Origin: Hymenobacter plasmatis
GTDB lineage: Bacteria; Bacteroidota; Bacteroidia; Cytophagales; Hymenobacteraceae
Assembly: GCF_020711255.1 (NCBI RefSeq)
Contig: NZ_JAJFAW010000006.1
Span: 1 to 64,000 of the forward strand
Direction: 5' to 3'
Length of the DNA: 64,000 bases
The position numbers were made by a program, and so were the translations under genes. Positions 55,924 to 64,000 of this stretch are shown here, in pieces (positions within the stretch are counted from its first letter, which is position 1; every line of letters starts with the position of its first letter). Below the pieces are notes generated by a model. It saw only the letters and a list, made by a program, of their open reading frames with translations, was not told the DNA's origin and made no database searches.

Positions 55924-56490
55924 GTGCCTGATTTCGACGAAACCCACAACCCCTGGCAAACCCTGAGCACGGAGGTAAAGTACCACAACGCCTGGATTTC
56001 GGTGCGCGAAGACCAGGTGCTGAACCCCGGCGGCGGGCGCGGCATCTACGGCGTGGTGAGCATGCGGAATAAAGCCATTGGCATTATTCCCGTCGATGCG
56101 GAGGGCAACACCTGGCTGGTGGGCCAGTACCGCTACCCGCTGAACGAGTACAGCTGGGAGATTCCAATGGGTGGCGGCCTGCTGGAGCACGACGTGCTGG
56201 AATCGGCCCAACGCGAGCTGAAGGAAGAAACCGGCCTCACGGCTGCGCAATGGACGCGCATTGCCCGGCTGCACACCTCCAATTCCGTGACCGACGAAGA
56301 AGGCTTCGTGTATTTGGCCGAAGGCCTGACCCACGGCGAAGTGGAGCCGGAAGAAACCGAAGACCTGCGCCTCTGGAAGCTGCCCCTGGCCGAAGCCGTG
56401 CGCATGGTGATGGACGACCGCATTACCGACGGCATCAGCGTAGCGGGCCTGCTCAAGGCCGAGAAGGTTTTGGCCCAACGCCGCCCGTAA
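55924..56490 (+). CDS. Nudix hydrolase (ADP-ribose pyrophosphatase-like)
   Basis: Cytoplasmic pyrophosphatase of 188 residues that cleaves nucleoside diphosphates linked to another group, probably ADP-ribose or ADP-sugars by overall similarity (GQYRYPLNEYSWEIPMGGG). The Nudix box is GGGLLEHDVLESAQRELKEE (about 79-98) followed by TG; the metal-binding REXXEE core is intact but the first Glu of the box is His. GTG start at 55924; earlier in-frame starts are not seen. A TTGAGCT heptamer abuts the stop. Single gene between the small RNA and the acyltransferase. Confidence 0.92.
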   Translation: MPDFDETHNPWQTLSTEVKYHNAWISVREDQVLNPGGGRGIYGVVSMRNKAIGIIPVDAEGNTWLVGQYRYPLNEYSWEIPMGGGLLEHDVLESAQRELKEETGLTAAQWTRIARLHTSNSVTDEEGFVYLAEGLTHGEVEPEETEDLRLWKLPLAEAVRMVMDDRITDGISVAGLLKAEKVLAQRRP

Positions 56491-56583
56491 TTGAGCTAAG
56501 TGGCCGCGAGTGGCCGGCTGCCTTCCCGGGAAAGGAGGGAAACTGGCCGGCCCGTACTTCATTATGCCAACCCCGCCATCCCC

Positions 56584-56591
56584 TAACTTTG
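56584..56591 (+). promoter_or_regulatory. -7 box almost abutting the acyltransferase start
   Basis: TAACTTTG is a perfect TAnnTTTG box ending five bases before the ATG at 56597. The -33 region is only loosely matched (TTC/TTA near 56558-56564). The transcript would have little or no leader. Confidence 0.5.
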
Positions 56592-56596
56592 CTGGC

Positions 56597-57421
56597 ATGC
56601 GCCACCTGCTTCGTTACCTCGGCCATCGACTGTACACCACCTGGGCCACGTTCTGGTTCCTGGTGCCGTTTGTGCTCACGTACCCGGTGCAGTGGTTTTT
56701 TAGCCGTCGCCCGGGCGGTGAGGGGGTGGTGCATGCCCTGAACCGGTTTTGGTCGAAGCTCTCGATTACCATGTGGGGCGTGCCGGTGGAGGTGGTGCGC
56801 GAAAGCCCGGCGCCCAATCCCCAGCCGTGCGTGTACGTGGCCAACCACGGCTCCTACATCGACATCATGATGCTGTTCAAGTACATCCCGGGCTTTCTGC
56901 AGATGATGGGCAAGGCTTCGTTGGCGAGGGTGCCGGTCTGGGGTCCCATTTTTGGCCGGGTCTACATCACGGTGGACCGCACTAGCGCCGTAAGCCGGGG
57001 CCGCGCCATGGTGGAGGCCCGCCGCACCTTGGCCGCTGGCAAGAGCATTGCCATTTTCGCCGAAGGCCGCATTTCTCCCAAACCCGGCAAAGAACTGTTG
57101 CCCTTGCTCGACGGGGCCTTTCAGATGGCCATTGAGGCAGGCGTGCCGCTGGTGCCGGTGGGCATGCCCCTGAACCACATGTTCATGCCCGATGTGGAAA
57201 AAGGCCTGCGCGTGCGTTACCATCGGCTCAAAATTGTGTTTCACCCGCCTATTTCCACGGCCGGGCTCACGCTGGCCGATATTCCGGCGCTGAAGCAGCA
57301 AGTGGCGGCGCAACTGGCGGGCGATTTTTTGCCCGAAGGTGCCGTAAAGCCCGGGCCGAGCACCTGGCGGGCACCGTCCGGCAGTGCGTCTTCGCAACAG
57401 CCGCAGTCCGCCCATTCCTGA
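56597..57421 (+). CDS. PlsC-type 1-acyl-sn-glycerol-3-phosphate acyltransferase
   Basis: Membrane enzyme of 274 residues that transfers a fatty acyl chain to lysophosphatidate (phospholipid synthesis) or to a related lipid. One N-terminal helix (about 15-36). Catalytic HX4D motif is NHGSYID with His84 and Asp89; the second block is FAEGRIS in place of the common FPEGTRS; MGKASLARVPVWG and VPVGM complete the set. The Ser/Pro-rich tail after 255 is unusual. ATG at 56597 is close to a -7 box. It is followed 27 bases later by gatC. Confidence 0.9.
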   Translation: MRHLLRYLGHRLYTTWATFWFLVPFVLTYPVQWFFSRRPGGEGVVHALNRFWSKLSITMWGVPVEVVRESPAPNPQPCVYVANHGSYIDIMMLFKYIPGFLQMMGKASLARVPVWGPIFGRVYITVDRTSAVSRGRAMVEARRTLAAGKSIAIFAEGRISPKPGKELLPLLDGAFQMAIEAGVPLVPVGMPLNHMFMPDVEKGLRVRYHRLKIVFHPPISTAGLTLADIPALKQQVAAQLAGDFLPEGAVKPGPSTWRAPSGSASSQQPQSAHS

Positions 57422-57448
57422 TTTACAAATTATTATTCTGCAACTCCC

Positions 57449-57736
57449 TTGAGTACTGACATTGGCACCCTGCGCGGCCTGGCCCATTTGGCCCGCCTCG
57501 AATTCGACGCAACCCGCGAGCAGCAAATGCTGGCCGACCTGAACAACATCCTCGATTTCGTGGCCCAACTCGAAGGCCTGGACACCACCGGCGTAGAGCC
57601 GCTGGTGCACCTTTCGCAGGAAGTAAACGTGCTGCGCGACGACGAAGCCCGCAACACCGTGAGCCACCAGGATGGCCTGCGCAACGCGCCCCGCAAGGAC
57701 TCGGACTACTTCCGGGTGCCCAAAGTGCTGGAGTAG
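57449..57736 (+). CDS. gatC: Asp/Glu-tRNA amidotransferase subunit C
   Basis: Small subunit (95 residues) of GatCAB, which converts Glu-tRNAGln or Asp-tRNAAsn to the correct amide forms. Typical features: LAHLARLEFD near the start, LNNILDFVAQLEGLDTTGVE in the middle, and the C-terminal RDDEARNTVSHQDGLRNAPR and YFRVPKVLE. Translation starts at TTG 57449, since no ATG fits and the family starts here. gatA and gatB are not in the window. The next gene starts with TTG directly after the stop, which implies coupling. Confidence 0.93.
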   Translation: MSTDIGTLRGLAHLARLEFDATREQQMLADLNNILDFVAQLEGLDTTGVEPLVHLSQEVNVLRDDEARNTVSHQDGLRNAPRKDSDYFRVPKVLE

Positions 57737-60553
57737 TTGGCCACGAAACTGCTTTCGAATCCCGCCTGGCGGCCCAGTTTTCTGGCCGTGCTGGCTACGC
57801 TGGCCGTGGGCCTGGCCGTGTTTTACTACTTCACGGGAGAGTCTGGGGCGCTGCCCATGCGCCTGGTGCCGCACCTGCAAGCCATTCCGCTCACGCTGGA
57901 TGCAGTGGCGGCCGGGCCCGTGCGCCTGCCGGTGCAGGCCAGCGGCTTTATCCTAAGCCTGAGCCACAACGTGGACGGGCCTTTCACGCAGCCGGGGGTG
58001 GCGGCCCTTTTCCTGGTGCTGCTGGCCGTGGGGCTCGTGGGCTGGGTGGCCGTGGTGAGCACCCTGAGCCGCATGGCCTTTGTGGTGGGCATGGTGCCGG
58101 TTATTTTCCTGCTGCTTTCACTCAATACTGAGTCGCTGGGCGTTTTTAACACCGGGGAGCGGTATTTCCTGTACCTGATGCTGGGCCTGGTGGGCGGGGC
58201 GGCCTTTGGGCTGCACGCGTTTGCGGAGTCGCTGTCGTTGCGCTGGCGCTATGTGGTAATGGGCGTGATAGTGGCGGGGCTGAGTTTGATACTGTTTGCC
58301 CAAAGCCAACTGCCTCCGGTGGAGACGGCCTTGCAACTGGCCGCCTTTGCCACGCCGGGCGGCGCGGTGCTGGTGGCGCTGCTGGTGCTGTGGGTGGGCG
58401 TGGAGAATATCCGCGCCCTGCTGTGGTTCAATACCCAGGCCGAGCAGCCGGGCAGCCGGTTTGGGCTGGGGCCGTTTTTGGTGGCCAGTCTGCTTTATTT
58501 GGGCGCCTTGCTTCTGTATGTGTGGAACGATGGCGCGCTACAGCTCTTTCCCGGGGTGACCCTGGACCCACTGGTACTGCTGCTGCCTGCCGTGCTCACG
58601 GCAGGGCTGGGCCTGCGCCTGCGCGCACCCAGCTATGCTCAGTGGGTGCCTTATGCCCGCGGCGCAGCTCAACTTTACCCGATGCTGGTAATGGGAGCCG
58701 CGGGGGCGTTGGCGTATGCCTTTGCCACGGCCAATACGCCCTTGCTGGTAGCGGCCCGGAATTTCACCGGCCTGGCGTTTTTGCTGCTGGGCGGGGCGTT
58801 TTGGGTGTATGTGCTCATCAATTTTATGCCGCTCATCCGGCAGAGGCTGCGTGTGTTCCGAGTGGTGTTTGAGCCCCGGCGGCTGCCGTTCTACACTGTG
58901 TACATTCTGGCGGTGGGCAGCATCGCCATCATCCAGACGCGCCAAAACCTGACCCTGCCCGACCAGGTGCAGGCCGGCCAATACAACAACCTCGGCGACC
59001 TGACGCGCCAGCAAAGCGAAGCCCAGCCCGACGATATGGGCCTGGCCCTGCTGGCCGAACGCTACTATGCCGAAAGCGGCGACGTGCTCTACCGCTCCAA
59101 CCTGCACGCGCAGATGGGCCGGGCCGCGCTCTACCGCTTCCGCGCGCAGCGCCAAAACGAAATCAACGCCTTGCGTCGCGCCTTGCTCCGCGAGCCCAAC
59201 GAGAAAGTATCGGTGCGGCTGGCTTCGCTATTCAATGAGCCCGGCGACCTGTTTGAAGGACTGGAAGTGCTGCGGCGCGGGCTGAAAGCGCAGCCGCACA
59301 GCGCGGCCCTGGCCGGCGATTTAGCTCAACTTTTCACCCAAACGGCCCTCACGGATTCGGTCGCTTACTATTTGGACAAGACCGAGCAGCTGGCGCCCGG
59401 CAGCTACGCCAGCCAGACCAATCAGCTGGGGTTTTTGTTGAGCCAGAATTTGCTGGAGGAAGCGAAGCGGGTGAGCGGTAAGCTGCGTGTGCGGGACCAC
59501 GAGCCGGCACTGGCCAGCAATTATTTGCTTTTGCAGCTGCGTGCGGCCACTACGCCAGCCCAACTTCGGGAGGCCCTCGGACGCGACCAGAAACACGTAG
59601 CTCCCGACCCTAAGCTGATGGTACTGGACGACGCCAGCTTTGCCCAGCTGTACCACTGGGTGCTGGCGAGCATAGGGCAGCAAAACTCCCGGCTCACCAG
59701 CGCCCTGGTGGCGCCGTTGGCTAAGTTGGCAGCCCGCGAGGCCAACGCTTCGTACTACGAGCAGCTAGAGTTTCTGCAGGCGCTGGCCCTGCATGCGGTG
59801 GGGCAGGAGCGGGCTGCCCGGCAGCGGCTGCTGCCGTTGGCTTCGGGTACCACGGCCACGGCCGGCTATTACCAGCAGCTTCTGGGGCTGTGGCAGCTGC
59901 AGCAAGGCCAATATGCTACGGCCGCCGACCAGCTGGGCTACGCCGCGGCCAATGGCGTGACCACGGCCCGCAGCGCCCGGTTCTACGCACTGGCCCTGAG
60001 TGGTCAGGTGGATTCGGCGCGGGCCGTAGCGGCCCAGTTGGTGGCCTCGCCCGATTCGTCACTGCGAGAGCAGGGGCGCCAGGCCCAACAGCAATTGACG
60101 GCCGGAAATCTAGCGGCCAGCTCAACGACCCTGCGGCGGGTGGGCGACGACTGGCTGAGCGAGGCGCAGCGGGTGGAGCGACAGCCCAACGGCGTGGTCA
60201 TTGCCCGGGCCAACTACCAGCGAGTCGTGCGCGAGGCGCCCTTTAATGAGCCCGCCATTATGGCGGCAGCTGCGTTCTACACGCGCCGGCACGAGTACGC
60301 GGCGGCTTATGAAGCGCTGCGCGCCGGCCTCAACGAAAACCCTGGCTCGCTGCCGCTGTTGGGGGCATACGTGCTGGCAGCGGCCGACGCCGGGCTGACT
60401 GAATACGCCACCGATGCCCTGGCTCAACTGCGCAAGCGGCTGTCTCCAACTACATATGCTACTTTAGCTGCTGGCTACGCGGCCCACCAAGCAGCTCGCG
60501 CGGCCCGGCAGGCATCTTTCCCCGAGGCGCCGGCTTCTCCACCTCTGCAATAA
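57737..60553 (+). CDS. Large multi-pass membrane protein with TPR region
   Basis: Protein of 938 residues. Residues 1-400 carry about eleven hydrophobic helices (for example FLAVLATLAVGLAVFYYF at 15-32, ALFLVLLAVGLVGWVAVV around 90-107, FLLLGGAFWVYVLINFMPLI near 350-370). From about 430 a long soluble part contains TPR-like helix pairs (LALLAERYYAESGDVLYRSN and later YATAADQLGYAAANG). Such a layout suits a membrane-tethered scaffold; function unknown. It starts at TTG with no gap after gatC, and ends 12 bases before the ABC ATPase gene, so all three probably share a transcript. The start codon is inferred, as the first ATG comes much later. Confidence 0.75.
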   Translation: MATKLLSNPAWRPSFLAVLATLAVGLAVFYYFTGESGALPMRLVPHLQAIPLTLDAVAAGPVRLPVQASGFILSLSHNVDGPFTQPGVAALFLVLLAVGLVGWVAVVSTLSRMAFVVGMVPVIFLLLSLNTESLGVFNTGERYFLYLMLGLVGGAAFGLHAFAESLSLRWRYVVMGVIVAGLSLILFAQSQLPPVETALQLAAFATPGGAVLVALLVLWVGVENIRALLWFNTQAEQPGSRFGLGPFLVASLLYLGALLLYVWNDGALQLFPGVTLDPLVLLLPAVLTAGLGLRLRAPSYAQWVPYARGAAQLYPMLVMGAAGALAYAFATANTPLLVAARNFTGLAFLLLGGAFWVYVLINFMPLIRQRLRVFRVVFEPRRLPFYTVYILAVGSIAIIQTRQNLTLPDQVQAGQYNNLGDLTRQQSEAQPDDMGLALLAERYYAESGDVLYRSNLHAQMGRAALYRFRAQRQNEINALRRALLREPNEKVSVRLASLFNEPGDLFEGLEVLRRGLKAQPHSAALAGDLAQLFTQTALTDSVAYYLDKTEQLAPGSYASQTNQLGFLLSQNLLEEAKRVSGKLRVRDHEPALASNYLLLQLRAATTPAQLREALGRDQKHVAPDPKLMVLDDASFAQLYHWVLASIGQQNSRLTSALVAPLAKLAAREANASYYEQLEFLQALALHAVGQERAARQRLLPLASGTTATAGYYQQLLGLWQLQQGQYATAADQLGYAAANGVTTARSARFYALALSGQVDSARAVAAQLVASPDSSLREQGRQAQQQLTAGNLAASSTTLRRVGDDWLSEAQRVERQPNGVVIARANYQRVVREAPFNEPAIMAAAAFYTRRHEYAAAYEALRAGLNENPGSLPLLGAYVLAAADAGLTEYATDALAQLRKRLSPTTYATLAAGYAAHQAARAARQASFPEAPASPPLQ

Positions 60554-60565
60554 GACCCTTGTGCC

Positions 60566-61285
60566 ATGAATGCGAACGTTATTGAGACCACGGCCATCGC
60601 CAAAACCTACGTCATGGGTGCGGAGATAATCCATGCCTTGCGCTCGATTACCATCCAGATTCCGCGCGGCGAGTACGTGGCTTTCATGGGCCCCTCGGGC
60701 TCGGGCAAGTCCACGCTGATGAACATCATCGGCTGCCTCGATACGCCGTCCAGCGGCCAGTACATTCTGAACGGCCAGGACGTGAGTCGCATGAGCGACA
60801 ACCAGCTGGCCGAAGTGCGCAACAAGGAAATCGGCTTCGTCTTCCAAAGCTTCAACCTGCTGCCCCGCGCCAGCGCCCTCGACAACGTGGCGCTGCCCCT
60901 CATCTATGCCGGCTTGGGCAAGCGCGACCGCAACGAGCGCGCCATGGAAAGCCTGCGCTCGGTGGGCCTGGCCGACCGTGCCCTGCACCGGCCCAACGAG
61001 CTCAGCGGCGGCCAGCGCCAGCGCGTGGCCATTGCCCGTGCCCTGGTCAACAGCCCCAGCGTGCTGCTGGCCGACGAACCCACCGGCGCCCTCGATTCCA
61101 AAACCAGCCACGAAATCATGGACCTGTTTGAGGCCCTGTACGCCAAAGGCAACACCATTATCATGGTAACCCACGAGGAAGACATTGCCCGCTATGCCCA
61201 CCGCATTGTGCGCCTACGCGACGGCCTGCTGGAGTCGGACGAGGTGAACAAGGAAGTGCGCGTTCACGCCCTAGCCAACCATTAA
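60566..61285 (+). CDS. ABC transporter ATP-binding protein (LolD/MacB type)
   Basis: Cytoplasmic ATPase of 239 residues powering an ABC exporter or lipoprotein release complex. P-loop GPSGSGKST (42-50), Q-loop [16 protein letters not shown], signature [15 protein letters not shown] and Walker [13 protein letters not shown] with the switch [10 protein letters not shown]. The [18 protein letters not shown] segment fits the LolD/MacB/FtsE-like group. No permease gene is adjacent in the window; the multi-pass protein upstream might be one partner, but its helix layout is not that of a MacB permease. Confidence 0.93.
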   Translation: MNANVIETTAIAKTYVMGAEIIHALRSITIQIPRGEYVAFMGPSGSGKSTLMNIIGCLDTPSSGQYILNGQDVSRMSDNQLAEVRNKEIGFVFQSFNLLPRASALDNVALPLIYAGLGKRDRNERAMESLRSVGLADRALHRPNELSGGQRQRVAIARALVNSPSVLLADEPTGALDSKTSHEIMDLFEALYAKGNTIIMVTHEEDIARYAHRIVRLRDGLLESDEVNKEVRVHALANH

Positions 61286-61339
61286 GCCGGCCGCTTCCCT
61301 GTTTGCAGTGGGGGAGAGCTGCCGTTTATTCCGCAAGTC

Positions 61340-61888
61340 ATGAAAATTTATACCAAGACCGGCGACCAGGGCCTGACTTCCCTCATTGGGGGCACCCGCG
61401 TGCCGAAAAGCAGCTTGCGCATCGAATGCTACGGCACGGTAGACGAGCTGAACTCGCACATTGGGCTGGTGCGCGACCAGGACGTAAACTCCGCTCGCCG
61501 GCCGCTACTGAAGGAAATTCAGGACCGGCTGTTCACCATGGGTTCGGCCCTGGCCGCCGACCCGGAGAAGTCGAAGATGAAGCTGCCCGACCTCCACGCC
61601 GCCGATGTGACGCTACTGGAAGACGAAATGGACCGCATGAACGCCGAATTGCCCGAGCTGCGGGCCTTTATTCTGCCGGGCGGGCACCCCGCCGTGAGCC
61701 AGGCCCACGTGGCCCGCTGCGTGTGCCGCCGGGCCGAGCGCATGGTCATCCACCTGAGCGAAGACTCGTTTGTGGCCGACCTGGTGGTGGTGTATCTGAA
61801 CCGTCTCTCCGATTACCTGTTTGTCCTCAGCCGCTACATGGCCCACGAACTGGGCGTAGAAGAAGTAACCTGGAAGGCACGACTCTAG
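61340..61888 (+). CDS. Cob(I)alamin adenosyltransferase (PduO/MMAB type)
   Basis: Enzyme of 182 residues transferring the adenosyl group of ATP to cob(I)alamin to make adenosylcobalamin. PduO-type motifs: MKIYTKTGDQGLTSLIGG at the start (ATP site) with RVPKSSLRIECYGTVDELNS, then PGGHPAVSQAHVARCVCRRA (about 112-131) and LNRLSDYLFVLSRYMA (about 155-170). It supplies the cofactor for the methylmalonyl-CoA mutase at 11244-15296. It stands alone, 54 bases after the ABC gene. TTGAGCT at 61911-61917 follows the stop. Confidence 0.95.
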   Translation: MKIYTKTGDQGLTSLIGGTRVPKSSLRIECYGTVDELNSHIGLVRDQDVNSARRPLLKEIQDRLFTMGSALAADPEKSKMKLPDLHAADVTLLEDEMDRMNAELPELRAFILPGGHPAVSQAHVARCVCRRAERMVIHLSEDSFVADLVVVYLNRLSDYLFVLSRYMAHELGVEEVTWKARL

Positions 61889-62054
61889 CCCCGTTGGGGT
61901 TGCAGCATTATTGAGCTGGTTTTAACCTGACTACACGACGCTAGGCGGCTGCCTTTCCTACCGAACTTTCCTTAGATTTTATAATTTCAGCCACCCTACC
62001 TCCAACTTCCGTACTCGGAAAATCCCACCCACCAGTACCCAGAAATTAAACGTT

Positions 62055-63119
62055 ATGATTGACATTCTCCCCATTAGCACGCAGCGCACCACGGCCTCGC
62101 GCCTGGCCGAGCTCGACCCTACCAACCTGGAGTTCGGCAAGGTGTTTTCTGACCACATGTTTGCCATGGATTACCACAATGGCGAGTGGCAGGAGGCCCA
62201 GATTGTGCCCTACGGCAACATGGCGGTGAGCCCCGCAAACTCGGCCCTGCACTACGGTCAGGCCATTTTTGAAGGCATGAAGGCTTATCACCAGGCTGAT
62301 GGGGGAGTTGCCCTGTTTCGCCCCCTCGACAACTGGGCCCGCCTCAATACCTCGGCCGAGCGCATGTGCATGCCCACGGTGCCCGAGGAGCTGTTCATGC
62401 AGGGCCTGCGCGAGCTGCTTCGCCTGGATTCGGCCTGGGTGCCCACGGGCAGCGGCAGCTCGCTCTACATCCGGCCCTTCATGTTTGCCACCGATGGCTT
62501 TATCGGCGTGCGGCCCTCGGAATCGTACCGTTTCATGATTTTCACCAGCCCCGTGGGGCTGTACTACAACAAGCCCCTGCGCGTGCGCTTCGAGCAGCAG
62601 TACGTGCGGGCGGCCCCCGGCGGCGCGGGTTACGCCAAAAACGCCGGCAACTACGGCGCGGCCATGTACCCCACCAAGCTGGCCCAGCAGGAAGGCTACA
62701 ACCAGCTCATCTGGACCGATGCCACCGAGCACCAATACGTGGAAGAATCGGGCACGATGAACGCCATTTTCGTCATTGATGGCAAAGTGGTAACGCCCGC
62801 CCTGAGCACCTCCATCCTCGACGGCGTAACGCGCCGCAGCGTGCTGCAACTGGCCCGCGACATGGGCCTGACCGTGGAAGAGCGCAAAGTGAGCAGCCAC
62901 GAGATTATTGCCGCCCTGAAGGCGGGCAAGCTGGAAGAAGCTTTCGGCGCTGGCACGGCGGCTACCATTGCGCCCATTGCCACCATTGGCTACGAAGGCC
63001 AGGATTATGAGCTGCCCGTCGTTGGCCCAACGGCCTTCTCCAAGCGCGTAGGCGCGGCGCTCGATGCCATTCGTACCGGCGAAGGCGCCGACGTGCACAA
63101 CTGGATGGTGCGCGTGTAG
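62055..63119 (+). CDS. ilvE: Branched-chain amino acid aminotransferase
   Basis: PLP-dependent fold-type IV aminotransferase of 354 residues interconverting valine, leucine and isoleucine with their 2-oxo acids, using glutamate. Motifs: GNMAVSPANSALHYGQAIFE (about 53-72), RPFMFATDGFIGVRPSE, the PLP lysine Lys195 in GGAGYAKNAGNYGAAMYP, and LDGVTRRSVLQLARDMGL. Length and layout match the long BCAT class seen in Bacteroidota. The 166 bases upstream contain the heptamer and a partial TAGATTTT box. A terminator follows. Confidence 0.95.
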   Translation: MIDILPISTQRTTASRLAELDPTNLEFGKVFSDHMFAMDYHNGEWQEAQIVPYGNMAVSPANSALHYGQAIFEGMKAYHQADGGVALFRPLDNWARLNTSAERMCMPTVPEELFMQGLRELLRLDSAWVPTGSGSSLYIRPFMFATDGFIGVRPSESYRFMIFTSPVGLYYNKPLRVRFEQQYVRAAPGGAGYAKNAGNYGAAMYPTKLAQQEGYNQLIWTDATEHQYVEESGTMNAIFVIDGKVVTPALSTSILDGVTRRSVLQLARDMGLTVEERKVSSHEIIAALKAGKLEEAFGAGTAATIAPIATIGYEGQDYELPVVGPTAFSKRVGAALDAIRTGEGADVHNWMVRV

Positions 63120-63121
63120 CG

Positions 63122-63273
63122 AGTGACTGAGCGGTAGAATAACTGAGCGACTCACTCATTTTTGCCGCAGTCAGAGAAAAGCCGCTTCGCACTGAAGCGG
63201 CTTTTCTTTTTTGCCGCACCTTTGCACCGCCAAGTACATTCCCACTCAGTCACTCCGCTACTCCGTCACTCTT
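63122..63273. other. ilvE-gcvT spacer with terminator and repeated heptads
   Basis: Contains the terminator at 63175-63212 between two low-complexity stretches of GAGTGAC/CACTCAG-like heptads (63121-63160 and 63244-63271), roughly inverted to each other. Nothing codes for protein. Confidence 0.45.
63175..63212 (+). terminator. Intrinsic terminator after ilvE
   Basis: GCCGCTTC at 63181-63188 and GAAGCGGC at 63194-63201 pair around a five-base loop; AGAAAA/TTTTCT extends the stem and a T-run follows to 63212. Confidence 0.9.
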
Positions 63274-64000
63274 ATGACCGTTTCCCTGAAAACCGTTACC
63301 CTCAATGACACGCACCGCAAGCTGGGTGCTAAAATGGTCCCCTTTGCCGGCTACGACATGCCGGTGCGGTACTCCTCTGACCTCGACGAGCACCACACGG
63401 TGCGCCGCGCGGTGGGCATTTTCGACGTGTCGCACATGGGCGAGTTCCGGGTGCGGGGCCCACATGCACTGGAGCTGATTCAGCGCGTGACCAGCAACGA
63501 CGCCAGCAAGCTCACCGATGGCAAAGCCCAATATTCCTGCCTGCCCAACCGCGACGGCGGCATCGTGGACGACCTGCTGGTGTACAAGCTGGCCGACGAG
63601 GACTACATGCTGGTAGTGAATGCCTCCAACATCGAAAAAGACTGGAACTGGATTCGGGAGCACAACACGCAGGGCGTGGAAATGGAAGATATTTCCGACC
63701 GCACCAGCCTATTTGCCGTGCAGGGCCCCAAGGCCATTGCCGCCCTGCAGACCCTCACGGACGTAGACCTGAGCAGCATTCCCTACTACTCCTTCGTGCA
63801 GGGCACCTTTGCCGGCGCGCCCGATGTCATCATCTCGGCCACGGGCTACACGGGCGCCGGCGGCTTCGAGCTGTACATCCCCAACGAGCACGCGGCCGAC
63901 GTCTGGGATAAAATCATGATTGCCGGGCAGGCGTACGGCATCAAGCCCATCGGCCTGGGCGCCCGCGACACGCTGCGCCTCGAAATGGGTTTTGCCCTCT
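63274..64000 (+). CDS. gcvT: Aminomethyltransferase GcvT (T-protein), N-terminal part
   Basis: T-protein of the glycine cleavage system; it moves the aminomethyl carbon to tetrahydrofolate. The window ends after 242 codons of an expected about 365, so this is the 5' part. Visible features: [33 protein letters not shown] (about 50-62), [16 protein letters not shown], and the folate-site region [17 protein letters not shown] near 189-205. Start ATG 63274. No gcvH or gcvP is visible. Confidence 0.96.
   Translation, partial: MTVSLKTVTLNDTHRKLGAKMVPFAGYDMPVRYSSDLDEHHTVRRAVGIFDVSHMGEFRVRGPHALELIQRVTSNDASKLTDGKAQYSCLPNRDGGIVDDLLVYKLADEDYMLVVNASNIEKDWNWIREHNTQGVEMEDISDRTSLFAVQGPKAIAALQTLTDVDLSSIPYYSFVQGTFAGAPDVIISATGYTGAGGFELYIPNEHAADVWDKIMIAGQAYGIKPIGLGARDTLRLEMGFAL

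Overview
The window is 64 kb of a GC-rich chromosome from a member of the Bacteroidota, most likely Hymenobacter or a close relative in the Cytophagales. The assignment rests on three SusC/SusD-type outer-membrane pairs, type IX secretion genes (porQ and a porE-like gene), -7 promoter boxes of the form TAnnTTTG with few Shine-Dalgarno sites, a separate CZB-domain protein beside a CHASE3 histidine kinase, and intergenic palindromes of the GTCATGCAGAGCGCAGCGAAGC type. This is inference from gene content; no 16S gene is present.

Layout. 1-5.7 kb: urease locus (fused ureAB, an AT-rich stranger gene, ureC, ureF, ureG, and ureD on the opposite strand). 5.9-9.5 kb: small genes (J-like membrane protein, ankyrin protein, secreted protein, SDR dehydrogenase, DUF1304). 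9.7-15.3 kb: an AlbA_2/Schlafen-type ATP-binding protein and both subunits of methylmalonyl-CoA mutase. 15.6-25.7 kb: outer-membrane barrel, a 5'-nucleotidase split over two genes, dnaA, OsmC, a GH3-family protein, a nucleotidyltransferase pair, a GreA-like protein and a metallo-beta-lactamase-fold hydrolase. 25.7-33.5 kb: porE-like OmpA protein, lon, porQ, hslU. 33.6-50.6 kb: three SusC/SusD loci, two leftward and one rightward, separated by a 1.1-kb AT-rich spacer. 50.7-55.5 kb: prfB with its programmed frameshift, a CZB/histidine kinase/response regulator module, rnhB and a small acidic protein. 55.6-55.8 kb: a probable structured small RNA. 55.9-64 kb: Nudix hydrolase, PlsC-type acyltransferase, gatC, a large membrane/TPR protein, an ABC ATPase, cobalamin adenosyltransferase, ilvE and the start of gcvT.

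Links between genes. The cobalamin adenosyltransferase at 61.3 kb makes the adenosylcobalamin needed by the mutase at 11-15 kb. The PorQ and PorE-like proteins both belong to type IX secretion, and lon and hslU lie beside them. The CZB protein, kinase and regulator look like a single signalling unit. Most of the remaining genes are single housekeeping genes.

The most unusual features are the probable small RNA with its own promoter and terminator (about 55,588-55,766), the free-standing CZB protein with a kinase and regulator, the AT-rich gene inserted in the urease operon, two families of inverted repeats, a heptamer (AGCTCAA/TTGAGCT) strongly over-represented between genes, and several genes whose promoter box abuts the start codon.
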